Shown: positions 9,138-17,286, counted from the first letter of the stretch. The stretch: DNA of 64,000 bases from Gemmatimonadaceae bacterium (GCA_016742275.1 JACVCD010000008.1:62001-126000); one strand, 5' to 3'. Notes: generated by a model not told the origin, from the sequence alone. Translations and numbers: made by a program.

Positions 9138-9579
9138 GCCGAAGATTGCGATCGGCCAACAGCTTCTGTGTGTAGCTCGGCCTGGCATCGTCAGGTGCGG
9201 ACGCTTGTCGTGCCGCGATTGTTCGATCCAGAGCGCTGAACACGTCAGCACTCAGTGCATCATCGCGAAAGCAGGATGTAGTGCCGTTGTGACACGCCGG
9301 CCCCGCGGGCACAACCCGCGCCAACACGGCATCGGCATCGCAGTCGGCGGTGAGTGACACGACACGCTGCACATTCCCGCTCGTGCCACCCTTATGCCAC
9401 AGGCCGCGACTGCGCGAGCGATAGTGCATCTCGCCAGTACGCAGCGTGTGCTCCAATGCCTCGCGGTCCGCGTGTGCCACCATCAGCACCACACCGCTGT
9501 GCGCATCCTGCGTCACGACCGTCACCAGGCCATTGCCTTTGGTGAAGTCGAGTGTGTCGAGATCAAGCGTTTCACTCAT
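8965..9579 (-). CDS. hisI: Bifunctional phosphoribosyl-AMP cyclohydrolase / phosphoribosyl-ATP pyrophosphatase (HisIE)
   Basis: 204 residues, last gene of the histidine operon, catalysing steps 2 and 3. The HisI half (1-110) shows [20 protein letters not shown], the metal-binding DCDADAV and the zinc cysteines in [11 protein letters not shown]. The usual KGETSGN appears here as KGGTSGN. The HisE half (about 112-204) has [26 protein letters not shown] and the EETADLLYH acidic site typical of the MazG-like pyrophosphatase fold. The start overlaps the hisN stop by four bases (ATGA). The 3' end converges on and overlaps the plus-strand hypothetical gene, and no terminator is visible there. Confidence 0.93.
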   Translation of the reverse strand: MSETLDLDTLDFTKGNGLVTVVTQDAHSGVVLMVAHADREALEHTLRTGEMHYRSRSRGLWHKGGTSGNVQRVVSLTADCDADAVLARVVPAGPACHNGTTSCFRDDALSADVFSALDRTIAARQASAPDDARPSYTQKLLADRNLRLKKLGEEAVELATACVDGDRARAAEETADLLYHALVALRAVGGSLDDVRAVLAGRAK

Positions 9580-10364
9580 GTAGATGCCGGTGCAGTATCA
9601 AGCAGCATACGACGTACAACGCCATCGAGCGCGCCATTGGTGACAATTACATCACCACCAAACGCGGTATTCACACCACGCCAGTCGGTAAACACACCGC
9701 CGGCTTCCGTGATGATGGGATGTACCGCTGCCGAGTCCCACGGGTTCATGATGTCATCCGCCATGATCTCAGCGCGTCCGGTGGCCACCAGCAGATAGCC
9801 ATAGCAGTCGCCCCACGTGCGACTCACGCCACACTGTGCAGATAAATCGCGCCACGCGACGCGGCGTTCCGGATGCTGAGGAAATCGTTCGTCGGTGATC
9901 AGCGCGGTAGCTTGGTCCAGCGTAGAAACGTTCGAGACACGCGCCCGCGATCCGTTGGACCAGCAGCCTTCACCAGGCGCTGCGGCGATGATCTCATCCA
10001 CGACGGGATAACACGCCGCGCCAGCCAACACCGTATCACCTTCACAGCAGGCCACCAGTGTGCCCCACAGCGGCACACCACGCACAAAGGCCTTGGTGCC
10101 ATCGATAGGATCGAGAATCCAACGACGTTTGGCGTCCGGACGCACGGTGTCGAATTCTTCTCCGACCAGACCATACGCGGGGAAGCGCGCTTCAAGCCAT
10201 TCACGCGCCTGGCGTTCAGCTTCACGATCAGCAATCGTGACGGGAGATCCATCGCCTTTGGCTTCCACGGCAAAATCGGATCGATACCAACGCATGGCGA
10301 CCGACGAGGCAAAGCGGGCAACATCAGCCGCTGCCTGCATGAGCTGTTCAGGTGTATCGGTCAT
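9576..10364 (-). CDS. hisN: Inositol-monophosphatase-family histidinol-phosphatase (HisN-type)
   Basis: 262 residues of the lithium-sensitive, Mg-dependent IMPase fold. Motifs are GEEF (metal Glu), [20 protein letters not shown] (metal-binding DPIDGT) and the late [17 protein letters not shown] (third metal Asp). Its place between hisF and hisIE, with four-base overlaps on both sides, points to the histidinol-phosphate phosphatase step. That step would otherwise be missing, because HisB here lacks a phosphatase domain. Function is therefore assigned from fold plus operon position. An IMPase acting on another sugar phosphate is the main alternative, but less likely in this context. Confidence 0.88.
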   Translation of the reverse strand: MTDTPEQLMQAAADVARFASSVAMRWYRSDFAVEAKGDGSPVTIADREAERQAREWLEARFPAYGLVGEEFDTVRPDAKRRWILDPIDGTKAFVRGVPLWGTLVACCEGDTVLAGAACYPVVDEIIAAAPGEGCWSNGSRARVSNVSTLDQATALITDERFPQHPERRVAWRDLSAQCGVSRTWGDCYGYLLVATGRAEIMADDIMNPWDSAAVHPIITEAGGVFTDWRGVNTAFGGDVIVTNGALDGVVRRMLLDTAPAST

Positions 10365-11143
10365 GCCGCTGCTCCAAGAGTCGATGAGTCGCGCACGACG
10401 AGACCGGCATCGCGCATTACACGTTTGAGTTGCTGCACGGTGGTCAAGCCATCGTGCAGGATGCCCGCTACCAGCACCGCATCTGCGTGCGCCTGCTGAA
10501 CCGCGTCTACTAAATGCTGCGCTGTTCCCGCACCTCCTGAAGCAATCACCGGCACGTTCACGGCACTCGCCACGGCTCGTGTGATTTCCAGATCGTATCC
10601 CGTGCGAGCACCATCACGATCAATACTGGTGAGCAGAATTTCACCGGCACCCCGCTCCACGCATTCCTGCGCCCACGCCACGGCTTCGAGCGGCGTTTCT
10701 TCGCGTCCGCCTTTCACCCACACCTTGTATACGCCGGCGGCGTTCTTCTTGGCATCGATGCTGGCAACCACGCATTGTGCGCCAAATCGATCAGCCGCTG
10801 CTGTAAGCACCGAAGGATCAGAAACCGCCGCCGAGTTGAGTGACACCTTGTCTGCGCCAGCGCGCAGCGCACGAGCCACATCTTCGGCCGTACGCACGCC
10901 CCCACCAATGGTGAGCGGAATGAACAGACGTTCGGCCGTGCGACGCGCGACATCCAGCAGCGTCGCGCGCTCTTCGCTGCTGGCCGAGATATCGAGAAAA
11001 GTGATTTCGTCGGCGCCCTCCAATTCATAGCGAGTTGCCAGCGCCACGGGGTCACCTACATCACGCAGGCCAACGAAGTTCACGCCCTTCACCACTCGCC
11101 CGCCTTTCACATCCAGGCACACGATGACACGACGCGTCAACAT
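10361..11143 (-). CDS. hisF: Imidazole glycerol phosphate synthase, cyclase subunit (HisF)
   Basis: 260-residue (beta/alpha)8 barrel that uses ammonia from HisH to convert PRFAR to IGP and AICAR. Diagnostic stretches are VIVCLDVKGGRVVKGVNF with the catalytic Asp in CLDVK, LTIGGGVRTAEDV with the first phosphate-binding loop, and ILLTSIDRDGARTGYD carrying the second catalytic Asp, then VIASGGAGT. Length is normal. The start overlaps the hisB stop by one base and the end overlaps hisN by four, so translation is probably coupled along the operon. Confidence 0.95.
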   Translation of the reverse strand: MLTRRVIVCLDVKGGRVVKGVNFVGLRDVGDPVALATRYELEGADEITFLDISASSEERATLLDVARRTAERLFIPLTIGGGVRTAEDVARALRAGADKVSLNSAAVSDPSVLTAAADRFGAQCVVASIDAKKNAAGVYKVWVKGGREETPLEAVAWAQECVERGAGEILLTSIDRDGARTGYDLEITRAVASAVNVPVIASGGAGTAQHLVDAVQQAHADAVLVAGILHDGLTTVQQLKRVMRDAGLVVRDSSTLGAAA

Positions 11144-11700
11144 CAGCGTGCGCCGCCGGTGATGTCGAGTTTCACGGCACCCTTCGTGCTGAACACGGCA
11201 CCTGTTTCCACGAGCGCCTCACGCAAGGCAAAGCCCAGTGCCTTGAACGCCGCTTCGATGATGTGGTGCCGATCCGTTCCGCGCAGCACCCGTACGTGTA
11301 TGGTGGCACGCGCATTGTCTGCAAACGATCGGAAGAAGTGATCGTACAGCTTGGCCGGCAGCGGTCCGCGATAGTACGGGCGTCCACCCATATCCACCAC
11401 GACTTGTACGAGGGCGTCATCCATGGGCACTGTGCGCTCACCATAGCGGGCGCATGTGGCGGGAATGTGCGCCGCAAACGCCTGACCAAGTGCGATGGCA
11501 ACATCCTCGATGAGGTGATGACGCAGATCGCCACGCGCCTGAATGTTGAATGGCACACCACTGTACCGCGACAGGGCGACCAGCATGTGATCCAGGAATG
11601 GCTCGGTGGTGGCGATGGAAGCTTCCACGTTTGGCTCCGCAAGACCGATGCGGATTTGTGTTTCGTTGCTCTCGCGAACCACGACAGTACCGGTACTCAT
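11143..11700 (-). CDS. hisB: Imidazoleglycerol-phosphate dehydratase (monofunctional HisB)
   Basis: 185 residues, slightly short of the 190-200 typical for IGPD but with all manganese-binding blocks: FLDHMLVALSRYSG, DLRHHLIEDVAIALGQAF, and the repeat-related DRHHIIEAAFKALG near the C-terminus. It dehydrates imidazole glycerol phosphate to imidazole acetol phosphate. There is no fused HAD phosphatase domain, consistent with a separate hisN in the same operon. It overlaps hisA by four bases upstream and hisF by one base downstream. Confidence 0.95.
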   Translation of the reverse strand: MSTGTVVVRESNETQIRIGLAEPNVEASIATTEPFLDHMLVALSRYSGVPFNIQARGDLRHHLIEDVAIALGQAFAAHIPATCARYGERTVPMDDALVQVVVDMGGRPYYRGPLPAKLYDHFFRSFADNARATIHVRVLRGTDRHHIIEAAFKALGFALREALVETGAVFSTKGAVKLDITGGAR

Positions 11701-12410
11701 GCGCCAAACTCCTCTGCGAGACGGCGTGCATCAATCACGCCTGTGTAAAGCGCCATGCCCAGTACCGCCCCCGCGAGTCCGCGGTGTTCGAGGGCACGCA
11801 TGTCGTCCAACGAAGTCACGCCACCGGATGCCAGCACCGGCCAACGACTGGCTGCCGCCACATCGTCCATGAGCGGCAAATCGGTGCCCTGCATCTGTCC
11901 CTCCAGATGCACGGCAGTAACCAGCACACCGGCCAACGGCAGGTTGTTGAGTTCTTCCACAAAGTCCAGCACATCGACGCGTGATGTCTCCGCCCAACCC
12001 TTGGTGACCACACGACGCTCCCGCACATCGGCTGCAATGATGAGCTGACCGGGAAACTGCGACGCCATTTCCTCGCGCCATGACTCGTCCTCAACGGCAC
12101 GTGTGCCCACCACGACGTAGGTAGCACCATCGTCGAGCAACCGTTCGATGCGGCTTTCATCGCGTACACCACCACCCACTTGCACGGGCACCTGGGCGTC
12201 GCGCAGCAGATCGCGAATAACCTCGTGGTTGTTGCCGCGACCAGTGGCCGCGTCGAGATCGACCACATGCAGGCGCGGGAAACCGGTGCGTGCCCATTCG
12301 CGCGCGACACCGAGTGGGTCTTCGAGGCGCACGCGCTCTGCGTCGTAGTCACCACCCACCAACTGCACACAGTGACCACCGCGCAGATCCACGGCAGGTA
12401 TCGCGATCAT
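11697..12410 (-). CDS. hisA: ProFAR isomerase (HisA)
   Basis: 237-residue (beta/alpha)8 barrel opening the sugar ring of ProFAR by Amadori rearrangement. The N-terminal IPAVDLRGGHCVQLVGG carries the catalytic Asp of the first strand, and the opposite phosphate-binding loops are PVQVGGGVRDESRIERLL and VLASGGVTSLDDM. The YDAERV/EDPLGVAREW block is also standard. Four-base overlaps with hisH upstream and hisB downstream place it inside the operon. In some actinobacteria the same fold (PriA) also serves tryptophan synthesis; nothing here argues for that. Confidence 0.93.
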   Translation of the reverse strand: MIAIPAVDLRGGHCVQLVGGDYDAERVRLEDPLGVAREWARTGFPRLHVVDLDAATGRGNNHEVIRDLLRDAQVPVQVGGGVRDESRIERLLDDGATYVVVGTRAVEDESWREEMASQFPGQLIIAADVRERRVVTKGWAETSRVDVLDFVEELNNLPLAGVLVTAVHLEGQMQGTDLPLMDDVAAASRWPVLASGGVTSLDDMRALEHRGLAGAVLGMALYTGVIDARRLAEEFGA

Positions 12411-13057
12411 GAGGCTCTCCGCTGCGCTGCAGCGAACTGAAGAAAGGCGCGCACGAAGTTCACGCCGGGAGTGCTGGACTTTTCAGGATGGAACTGTGTG
12501 CCGATGACATTGCCACGTCGCACACTGGCGGGGAAGCGATCCCCCTCATGTGTGCTCCATGCCGATACGGATGACATGGCCTCAATCGTTGGACGGCACA
12601 CGTAGCTGTTGGCGTAGTAGGCCGTACGCAGATCTGCCTCGTGAAGGAGTGGTTCCTGCACGTCATCCAACGCATTCCATCCGATCTGCGGAACACGAAC
12701 AGCCTCGAGTCGCTGCACGCGGCCCGGTACGATGCCCAGGCCATCGCCTTCGCCTTCGTCGCTGGCATCAAACAGCAACTGCATCCCGAGGCAGATACCA
12801 AGTGCCGGGAGACCATTCAGCAGCGCGTCGCGCATGGCGATGCGTCCACCGGCCAGTCGTTCGGCCGCTGGTGCGAATGCTCCAACACCGGGCAGCACGA
12901 CGGCCTGCGTGTCTTGCACAGCACGAGCCGCATCGGTTTCCACACGAACCACCGCGCCACCAGCTTCGAGCGCCTTGATAAGTGAATGGAGATTGCCGGC
13001 GCCGTAGTCGAACAATGCGACCTGCACCGGTTCTTCACGCGTGATCGAGCTGCTCAT
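12407..13057 (-). CDS. hisH: Imidazole glycerol phosphate synthase, glutaminase subunit (HisH)
   Basis: 216-residue class I glutamine amidotransferase that feeds ammonia to HisF. Visible features are VALFDYGAGNLHSLIKALE at the N-terminus, the nucleophile loop ALGICLGMQLLF with its Cys, and the catalytic His/Glu in GTQFHPEKSS. Starts four bases before the hisDC stop and ends four bases into hisA. Length and motif order are those of the family. Confidence 0.95.
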   Translation of the reverse strand: MSSSITREEPVQVALFDYGAGNLHSLIKALEAGGAVVRVETDAARAVQDTQAVVLPGVGAFAPAAERLAGGRIAMRDALLNGLPALGICLGMQLLFDASDEGEGDGLGIVPGRVQRLEAVRVPQIGWNALDDVQEPLLHEADLRTAYYANSYVCRPTIEAMSSVSAWSTHEGDRFPASVRRGNVIGTQFHPEKSSTPGVNFVRAFLQFAAAQRRAS

Positions 13058-15507
13058 GACTGCCTCGCCGTAGACTCTGCGACCACCGAATCAATGGCCG
13101 AATCAAAGGCTGTCAGGAACTGCTCGAGCAATTCCCATGGTCCCACGCTGATACGCAGCGCATCGCCAATGTGCGGCAACGCCGGAAATGGCCGTGCGGC
13201 CACGCCACGTGCGCGCAGCGCCTGACCGATATCCACCGCATTAGGCACGGGAACACAGAGGTAGTTGGCCGACGAAGCGAGTGGTGCAAATCCACGCTCA
13301 CGCATCGCGACGGCGAGGCGTTCGCGATTGGCTACGGCGAGTGCCACGTGTTCGTCCACCCAGACACGGTCTTCGCGAAGCGCGGACAGTGCCACCTGTT
13401 CGGCCATGGCATTCAACTTGTACGGTCCGCGTGACTTCTCCACGTCGCGCACGAGCGCTGGCGACCCAATGCCATAGCCCACGCGAAGGCCCGCCAATCC
13501 GAACGCCTTGGACATGGTGCGAATGACCAGCAGATTGTCGACCCGATTGGCGAGATCCACCGCCGACACTCCGGCAAACTCGGCGTAGGCCTCGTCGAGG
13601 AATACCACACCCGGCGCTTCGCGAATCACACGCTCAATCGTTTCGCGGGCAACCAAAGCGCCGGTGGGATTGTTGGGTGTGCACAGATACAGAATGCGCG
13701 GATTGGCGGCCAGCAGCGCGTCGACATCCGGTTGATGATCCGCGAGCTCGGTGACTCCCACGTAACGCAGCCCATTCATCTGCGCAAAGATCGGGATCAT
13801 GGCAAATGACGGTTCGCTCGAGGCCACGACACTGCCCGGCTCCCCGAATGCCCGCATGGCGCTGTCGAGAATGTCGTCCGAACCACAACCGGTTACGATG
13901 CGATCGGCTGTGGTGCCGACAAAGCGCGCCAACTCCTCCTTGAGTTCCGCGGCATACAGCGAGGGGTATCGCGTGACGCGCGCAGCAGGCGACTCGCGCA
14001 GTGTACGTTCCGCTTCCGGTGGCAGGCCCCAGAGATTGGTGTTGTCGGTCAGGTCGAGTGCAACGGGGGATCTCTTGGGATCATAGAGTGGCACCGCGTC
14101 ATACAGACGACGCGCGAAGGATGTGCGGCTTTCCGTTTTGACCGAATCCTTCATGCTGCCGGATGCGCCACTCCACGCCCGCGCCGCCGCGGCGTGGGCC
14201 GGCAAACTTTCAGAGTCTGCAAATCGCCCCACATCTGCCGACAAGCGGTCAGCGGCAGACGGCGAGACTTCCTGCCACGTCGTCCATCGCACGAAATCGA
14301 GTGTGGACAGGCCCGAATAGCTGCGCCCTGCACCCGCGGTAGGCAGTACATGATTGGCACCCGTCATGTAGTCGCCGAAGGCCACCGAGCTCGACGCACC
14401 GACAAACACTGTGCCCGCGTTACGCAGTGTGGCCAGCGTGCCCTGGCGTTCGGTGTCTCCAACCAGAAGCAGCAGATGTTCTGCCGCCCATTCGTTGGCC
14501 AACGCAACGGCTTCTTCACGTGTCGCACACCAGACAATGGCGCCACGTGCGGCAAGTGACTGTCGCACAATTTCGCCGCGTGGTGTCGATGAGACTTCCA
14601 CGTCCAGTGCGAGTCGAATACGCTCGGAGAGCGCCCGCGCTTCATCACTGCTGCCGAACAACACGGCCAGCACCGCCGCATCCGGATCGTGTTCAGCCTG
14701 CGCGGTCATCTCCCGCGCAATTACGTTGGCGTCGGCGTTCGCCATCGTACTCGTGTCAGCCAGCACCAGTAGTTCACTCGGACCAGCAGGCGCGTCGATG
14801 GCCACGCTGTTCACCAACTGCAGCTTGGCCTCCGCCACATACGCATTGCCCGGTCCCACGATGCGATCGACACGGGGAACGGATGTCGTCCCAAGTGCCA
14901 TGGCCGCCACAGCTCCCGCACCGCCGATGGCAAACACACGATCGACGTTGGCGAGTGCCGCTGCTGCCAACACCACGGGCGATGGCAGTCCATCCTTCCC
15001 CGGCGGTGTGCACACAATCACTTCGCGAACACCAGCCACGCGCGCGGGAATGGCACCCATGAGCAATGAACTCGGGTAGGCGGCACGTCCGCCGGGAGCA
15101 TATATGCCGACGCGTTGCAGTGGGTCGGGACGGCGACCCACCGTGATACCCGGCTCCGGAGTGGACACGATTTCTGTGGGGCGCAATGCTTCATGGACCG
15201 ACGCAATGTTTCGCGCAGCACGTTCGAGTGCGGTGCGCAACGACGTGTCGAGCGCATCAAGTGCCGCATCCCACAGAGCGCGAGGCACTTCGAATGCGGG
15301 CAAGGCAACGCCATCGAACGCCAGGGCAAATTCGCGCAACGCATCATCGCCGCGCGCGCGCACTTGTTCGATCATGTCGCGCGTCCGGGCACGCACGTCA
15401 GCGTTGGTGCTGCTCGCGCGATCCATCAGGACGCGGCGCGTCTCCGCGTCCAGGGAAGACAACGGCCCAACGGCGCGAAGCTCAACCGGAGTAGTGACTC
15501 GTGTCAT
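13054..15507 (-). CDS. hisD: Histidinol dehydrogenase - histidinol-phosphate aminotransferase fusion (HisD-HisC)
   Basis: One uninterrupted frame of 817 residues from the ATG at 15507 (MTRVTTPVEL), four bases after the hisG stop; an ATG 24 codons upstream would overlap hisG and is less likely. Residues 1 to about 445 are HisD: RVGIYAPGGRAAYPSSLLMG, IVGPGNAYVAEAKLQL, IDAPAGPSELLVLAD, WAAEHLLLL and the ending NHVLPTAGAGRSYSGLS. A linker leads at about M452 (codon at 14154) into HisC, a fold-type I PLP aminotransferase: LDLTDNTNLWGLPPE, YLCTPNNPTGALV, FLDEAYAEF and TMSKAFGLAGLRVGY with the Schiff-base Lys. HisC gives histidinol phosphate (step 7) and HisD makes histidine (last two oxidations), so the fused steps are not consecutive. 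An internal start at M452 could also give free HisC. Confidence 0.93.
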   Translation of the reverse strand: MTRVTTPVELRAVGPLSSLDAETRRVLMDRASSTNADVRARTRDMIEQVRARGDDALREFALAFDGVALPAFEVPRALWDAALDALDTSLRTALERAARNIASVHEALRPTEIVSTPEPGITVGRRPDPLQRVGIYAPGGRAAYPSSLLMGAIPARVAGVREVIVCTPPGKDGLPSPVVLAAAALANVDRVFAIGGAGAVAAMALGTTSVPRVDRIVGPGNAYVAEAKLQLVNSVAIDAPAGPSELLVLADTSTMANADANVIAREMTAQAEHDPDAAVLAVLFGSSDEARALSERIRLALDVEVSSTPRGEIVRQSLAARGAIVWCATREEAVALANEWAAEHLLLLVGDTERQGTLATLRNAGTVFVGASSSVAFGDYMTGANHVLPTAGAGRSYSGLSTLDFVRWTTWQEVSPSAADRLSADVGRFADSESLPAHAAAARAWSGASGSMKDSVKTESRTSFARRLYDAVPLYDPKRSPVALDLTDNTNLWGLPPEAERTLRESPAARVTRYPSLYAAELKEELARFVGTTADRIVTGCGSDDILDSAMRAFGEPGSVVASSEPSFAMIPIFAQMNGLRYVGVTELADHQPDVDALLAANPRILYLCTPNNPTGALVARETIERVIREAPGVVFLDEAYAEFAGVSAVDLANRVDNLLVIRTMSKAFGLAGLRVGYGIGSPALVRDVEKSRGPYKLNAMAEQVALSALREDRVWVDEHVALAVANRERLAVAMRERGFAPLASSANYLCVPVPNAVDIGQALRARGVAARPFPALPHIGDALRISVGPWELLEQFLTAFDSAIDSVVAESTARQS

Positions 15508-15511
15508 GAGA

Positions 15512-16402
15512 TCACGGCACCAGGCGTTCGATGCGCGTGACGAGAATGCCTTCGGCGCCCAAGCCTCGCAGTTGCGCAATGGTGCGATAAATCGTGTCGG
15601 CGCTCACAACCGCGTGTACGGCTACATACTTGCCGTGATTGGCGATGTCGATCACGGTCGGACCATTGAGCCCGGGTAGCACACCGCGCACCTGCGGCAA
15701 CACATCGCGCGGCACATTGGCCATGAGGTAGCGCTGACCGCGCGCACGAATGACCGAACCCAGCGCGGTGGCCAGTTCTTCAAGCGCACGAAGTCGCTCT
15801 TCGGCTTCACTGGCAGTCCCGCGGCGTGGTCCATCGACCGCCGTGATGAGGTGGGCGCTCGAGCGCAGCACCGTGTCGATTTCGCGGAGGCCATTCACCC
15901 GAAGCGTGGAGCCGGTGGAGGTGAGGTCGACCACGATGTCGGCGATGCCCAGGTGCGGGGCGATCTCAGCCGCACCCGACACCGGCACGATGTCGACCGG
16001 ACGACCCCGTTCGGCAAAAAAGCGCCGGGCGATGTTGGGGAACACCGTGGCTACCCGTACCGGTGCACCGTCCTGCCCAATGTCCTCCACCGACCGAACG
16101 CCCGAGTCCTCGCGGGCGGCTACGACCAGCCGGCAGCGGCCAAACCCGAGATCGAGGTGCGAGGTGAGCTCCCGTCCGGACTCGTTCACCAGATCCCATC
16201 CCGTCACGCCGACATCCGCGGCGCCGTCGGCCACAAATTCGGGGATGTCCTGGGCGCGAACAAAAATCGCCTCGAACTCACCGCCCAGTGAGGCAGTGAG
16301 GGCGCGTTCGCCGGACGACCGGACTTCGAGACCGGCGTCGTTGAACAGTTCGCGGGTGTCTTCGCTGAGACGCCCTTTGTTGGGCAGTGCGATGCGGAGC
16401 AT
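15512..16402 (-). CDS. hisG: ATP phosphoribosyltransferase, long form (HisG)
   Basis: 296 residues from the ATG at 16402 (MLRIALPNKGRLSEDTREL); the frame is open further upstream, but that part holds the leader and terminator. First enzyme of the pathway, joining ATP and PRPP. Catalytic domains show the N-terminal PNKGRL loop, DVGVTGWDLV, and the PRPP loop IVDLTSTGSTLRVNGL. The extra C-terminal 75 residues (NVPRDVLPQVRGVLPGLNGPTV..., ending RIERLVP) form the ferredoxin-like regulatory domain of the long HisG type, so it should be histidine-inhibited on its own and need no HisZ. First structural gene after the attenuator. Confidence 0.95.
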   Translation of the reverse strand: MLRIALPNKGRLSEDTRELFNDAGLEVRSSGERALTASLGGEFEAIFVRAQDIPEFVADGAADVGVTGWDLVNESGRELTSHLDLGFGRCRLVVAAREDSGVRSVEDIGQDGAPVRVATVFPNIARRFFAERGRPVDIVPVSGAAEIAPHLGIADIVVDLTSTGSTLRVNGLREIDTVLRSSAHLITAVDGPRRGTASEAEERLRALEELATALGSVIRARGQRYLMANVPRDVLPQVRGVLPGLNGPTVIDIANHGKYVAVHAVVSADTIYRTIAQLRGLGAEGILVTRIERLVP

Positions 16403-16442
16403 GGGACCGGGTACGGGAGCTGGAGCGGGGAAATCGGTCGGG

Positions 16443-16477
16443 CAAAACAAAAAAGGCCCGTCCGAAGGGACGGGCCT
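16443..16477 (-). terminator. Rho-independent terminator of the his attenuator
   Basis: Read leftward: AGGCCCGTCC, loop CTTC, GGACGGGCCT, then TTTTTTGTTTT. This is a perfect 10-bp GC-rich stem plus T-run, 40 bp before the hisG start and 40 bp after the hisL stop. No complete structural gene ends just upstream on this strand, so it can only serve to stop transcription entering the his operon. The 5' arm CCCGTC (bases 16469-16474) can instead pair with GACGGG inside hisL (16546-16551), a plausible antiterminator. Confidence 0.9.
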
Positions 16478-16517
16478 GAGGTCGCTTGTGTTCCGGGGAT
16501 CGGAATGCCGCTGTTTC

Positions 16518-16601
16518 TTACCCCATAACGCACAAGGCGCCCCGACCCGTCGGGCCGTGGCCATGATGCGTATGATGGTGGGCGGAGCAGAAACGGCGCA
16601 T
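16518..16601 (-). CDS. hisL: His operon leader peptide (27 aa, six His in eight residues)
   Basis: A 28-codon frame from ATG at 16601 to TAA at 16518 encodes MRRFCSA-HHHTHHGH-GPTGRGALCVMG. The His-rich block (codons 8-15) is followed by a short hairpin (CCCGA/TCGGG), a possible antiterminator segment and then the rho-independent terminator ahead of hisG. This is the classic ribosome-mediated attenuation layout: when charged tRNA-His is scarce the ribosome stalls on the His codons and the terminator cannot form. No clear Shine-Dalgarno is visible; the candidate promoter would start the RNA almost at the ATG, so translation may be leaderless. The frame continues upstream as an antisense shadow of the cupredoxin gene; only this last part is proposed as real. 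Confidence 0.88.
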   Translation of the reverse strand: MRRFCSAHHHTHHGHGPTGRGALCVMG

Positions 16602-16610
16602 AGTCTTGGG

Positions 16611-16639
16611 ACGGTAGTGCTCGACCGTAAGGTCGTCAA
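16611..16639 (-). promoter_or_regulatory. Candidate sigma-70 promoter for hisL-hisG
   Basis: On the minus strand, TTGACG (16639-16634), 17 bp, then TACCGT (16616-16611), nine bases before the hisL ATG. The -35 is good and the -10 is poor. A 14-base inverted repeat (CGACC-TTAC-GGTCG, 16622-16635) overlaps the -35 and fills much of the spacer, where a repressor could sit. Confidence 0.4.
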
Positions 16640-16674
16640 GGGGATTGGGGAGGGGGACTTGGATTGTGGCCAGC

Positions 16675-16728
16675 TTGTGAATAACTTCACAAGGCTCGCA
16701 GGGCCCTGCGAGCACAGGACAATCCTGT
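16675..16728. repeat. Three abutting perfect inverted repeats between hisL and the cupredoxin gene
   Basis: In order: TTGTGAA-TAAC-TTCACAA (16675-16692), a 20-bp perfect palindrome GCTCGCAGGGCCCTGCGAGC (16694-16713), and ACAGGA-CAA-TCCTGT (16714-16728). They fill 54 bp with almost no spacing, upstream of the cupredoxin start at 16767 and of the his promoter on the other strand. As RNA they could fold into three consecutive hairpins; as DNA they are operator-like. No T-run follows, so they are not ordinary terminators. Confidence 0.75.
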
Positions 16729-16766
16729 AGAAAGAACTCTCGAATAGGCTCTGGAGGCCTCTCGAC

Positions 16767-17261
16767 ATGCGGTTTCTCGGCTTTGCGGTTGTGACGGGCG
16801 CGGCGATCCTGCTCGGCGCGTGTGGTGGTGGCGACAAGGCGGCGACGGATACGGCGGCTGCGCCTGCGGCTGATTCGGCTGCGCCCGCTGCGGCGGCGCC
16901 GGCTGGTGCGATGGCCCCGATCACGGGCACCACGCACACGATCAACATGGTGGGCGATGGTCAGGGTTACCGCTTCGAGCCGGCTGACCTCACGATCAAG
17001 GCCGGCGACGGCATCAAGTTCGTGTTCGTGAGCGGCGGCCCGCACAACGTGGCGTTTGATCCCGCCACGCTGTCGCCGGAAGCCAAGTCGGCCCTCATCG
17101 CCAACATGCCGGAGCAGGCGGGTGAGCTGACGGGCAAGATGATGCTGAACGCCAACGAAGAGTACACGGTGTCGTTCGCCAACGTCCCGGCTGGTGTGTA
17201 TGACTACTTCTGCACGCCGCACCTTGCGATGAACATGAAGGGCAAGATCACCGTTCAGTAA
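16767..17261 (+). CDS. Cupredoxin (plastocyanin-like) lipoprotein
   Basis: 164 residues with RBS GGAGG (16753-16757). A lipoprotein signal ends in LLGAC (lipobox, Cys19), followed by an Ala/Pro-rich flexible linker to about residue 50. The rest is a blue-copper fold: FEPADLTIKAGDGIKFVFVSGGPHNVAF supplies the first His ligand (in GPHNVAF), and YDYFCTPHLAMNMKGKITV gives Cys, His and Met. All four type-1 copper ligands are present, so a periplasmic electron carrier anchored to a membrane is expected. It is transcribed alone, divergent from the his leader and closed by its own terminator. Confidence 0.92.
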   Translation: MRFLGFAVVTGAAILLGACGGGDKAATDTAAAPAADSAAPAAAAPAGAMAPITGTTHTINMVGDGQGYRFEPADLTIKAGDGIKFVFVSGGPHNVAFDPATLSPEAKSALIANMPEQAGELTGKMMLNANEEYTVSFANVPAGVYDYFCTPHLAMNMKGKITVQ

Positions 17262-17286
17262 GCCGAACGGAGTTCTGCAGGACTGC

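Noticed and set aside
16602-17222. A long minus-strand frame (234 codons) whose last 27 residues are hisL
   Set aside because: Most of it is antisense to the cupredoxin gene and has the Arg/His-rich look of a shadow frame. Only the part from 16601 has the leader-peptide features.
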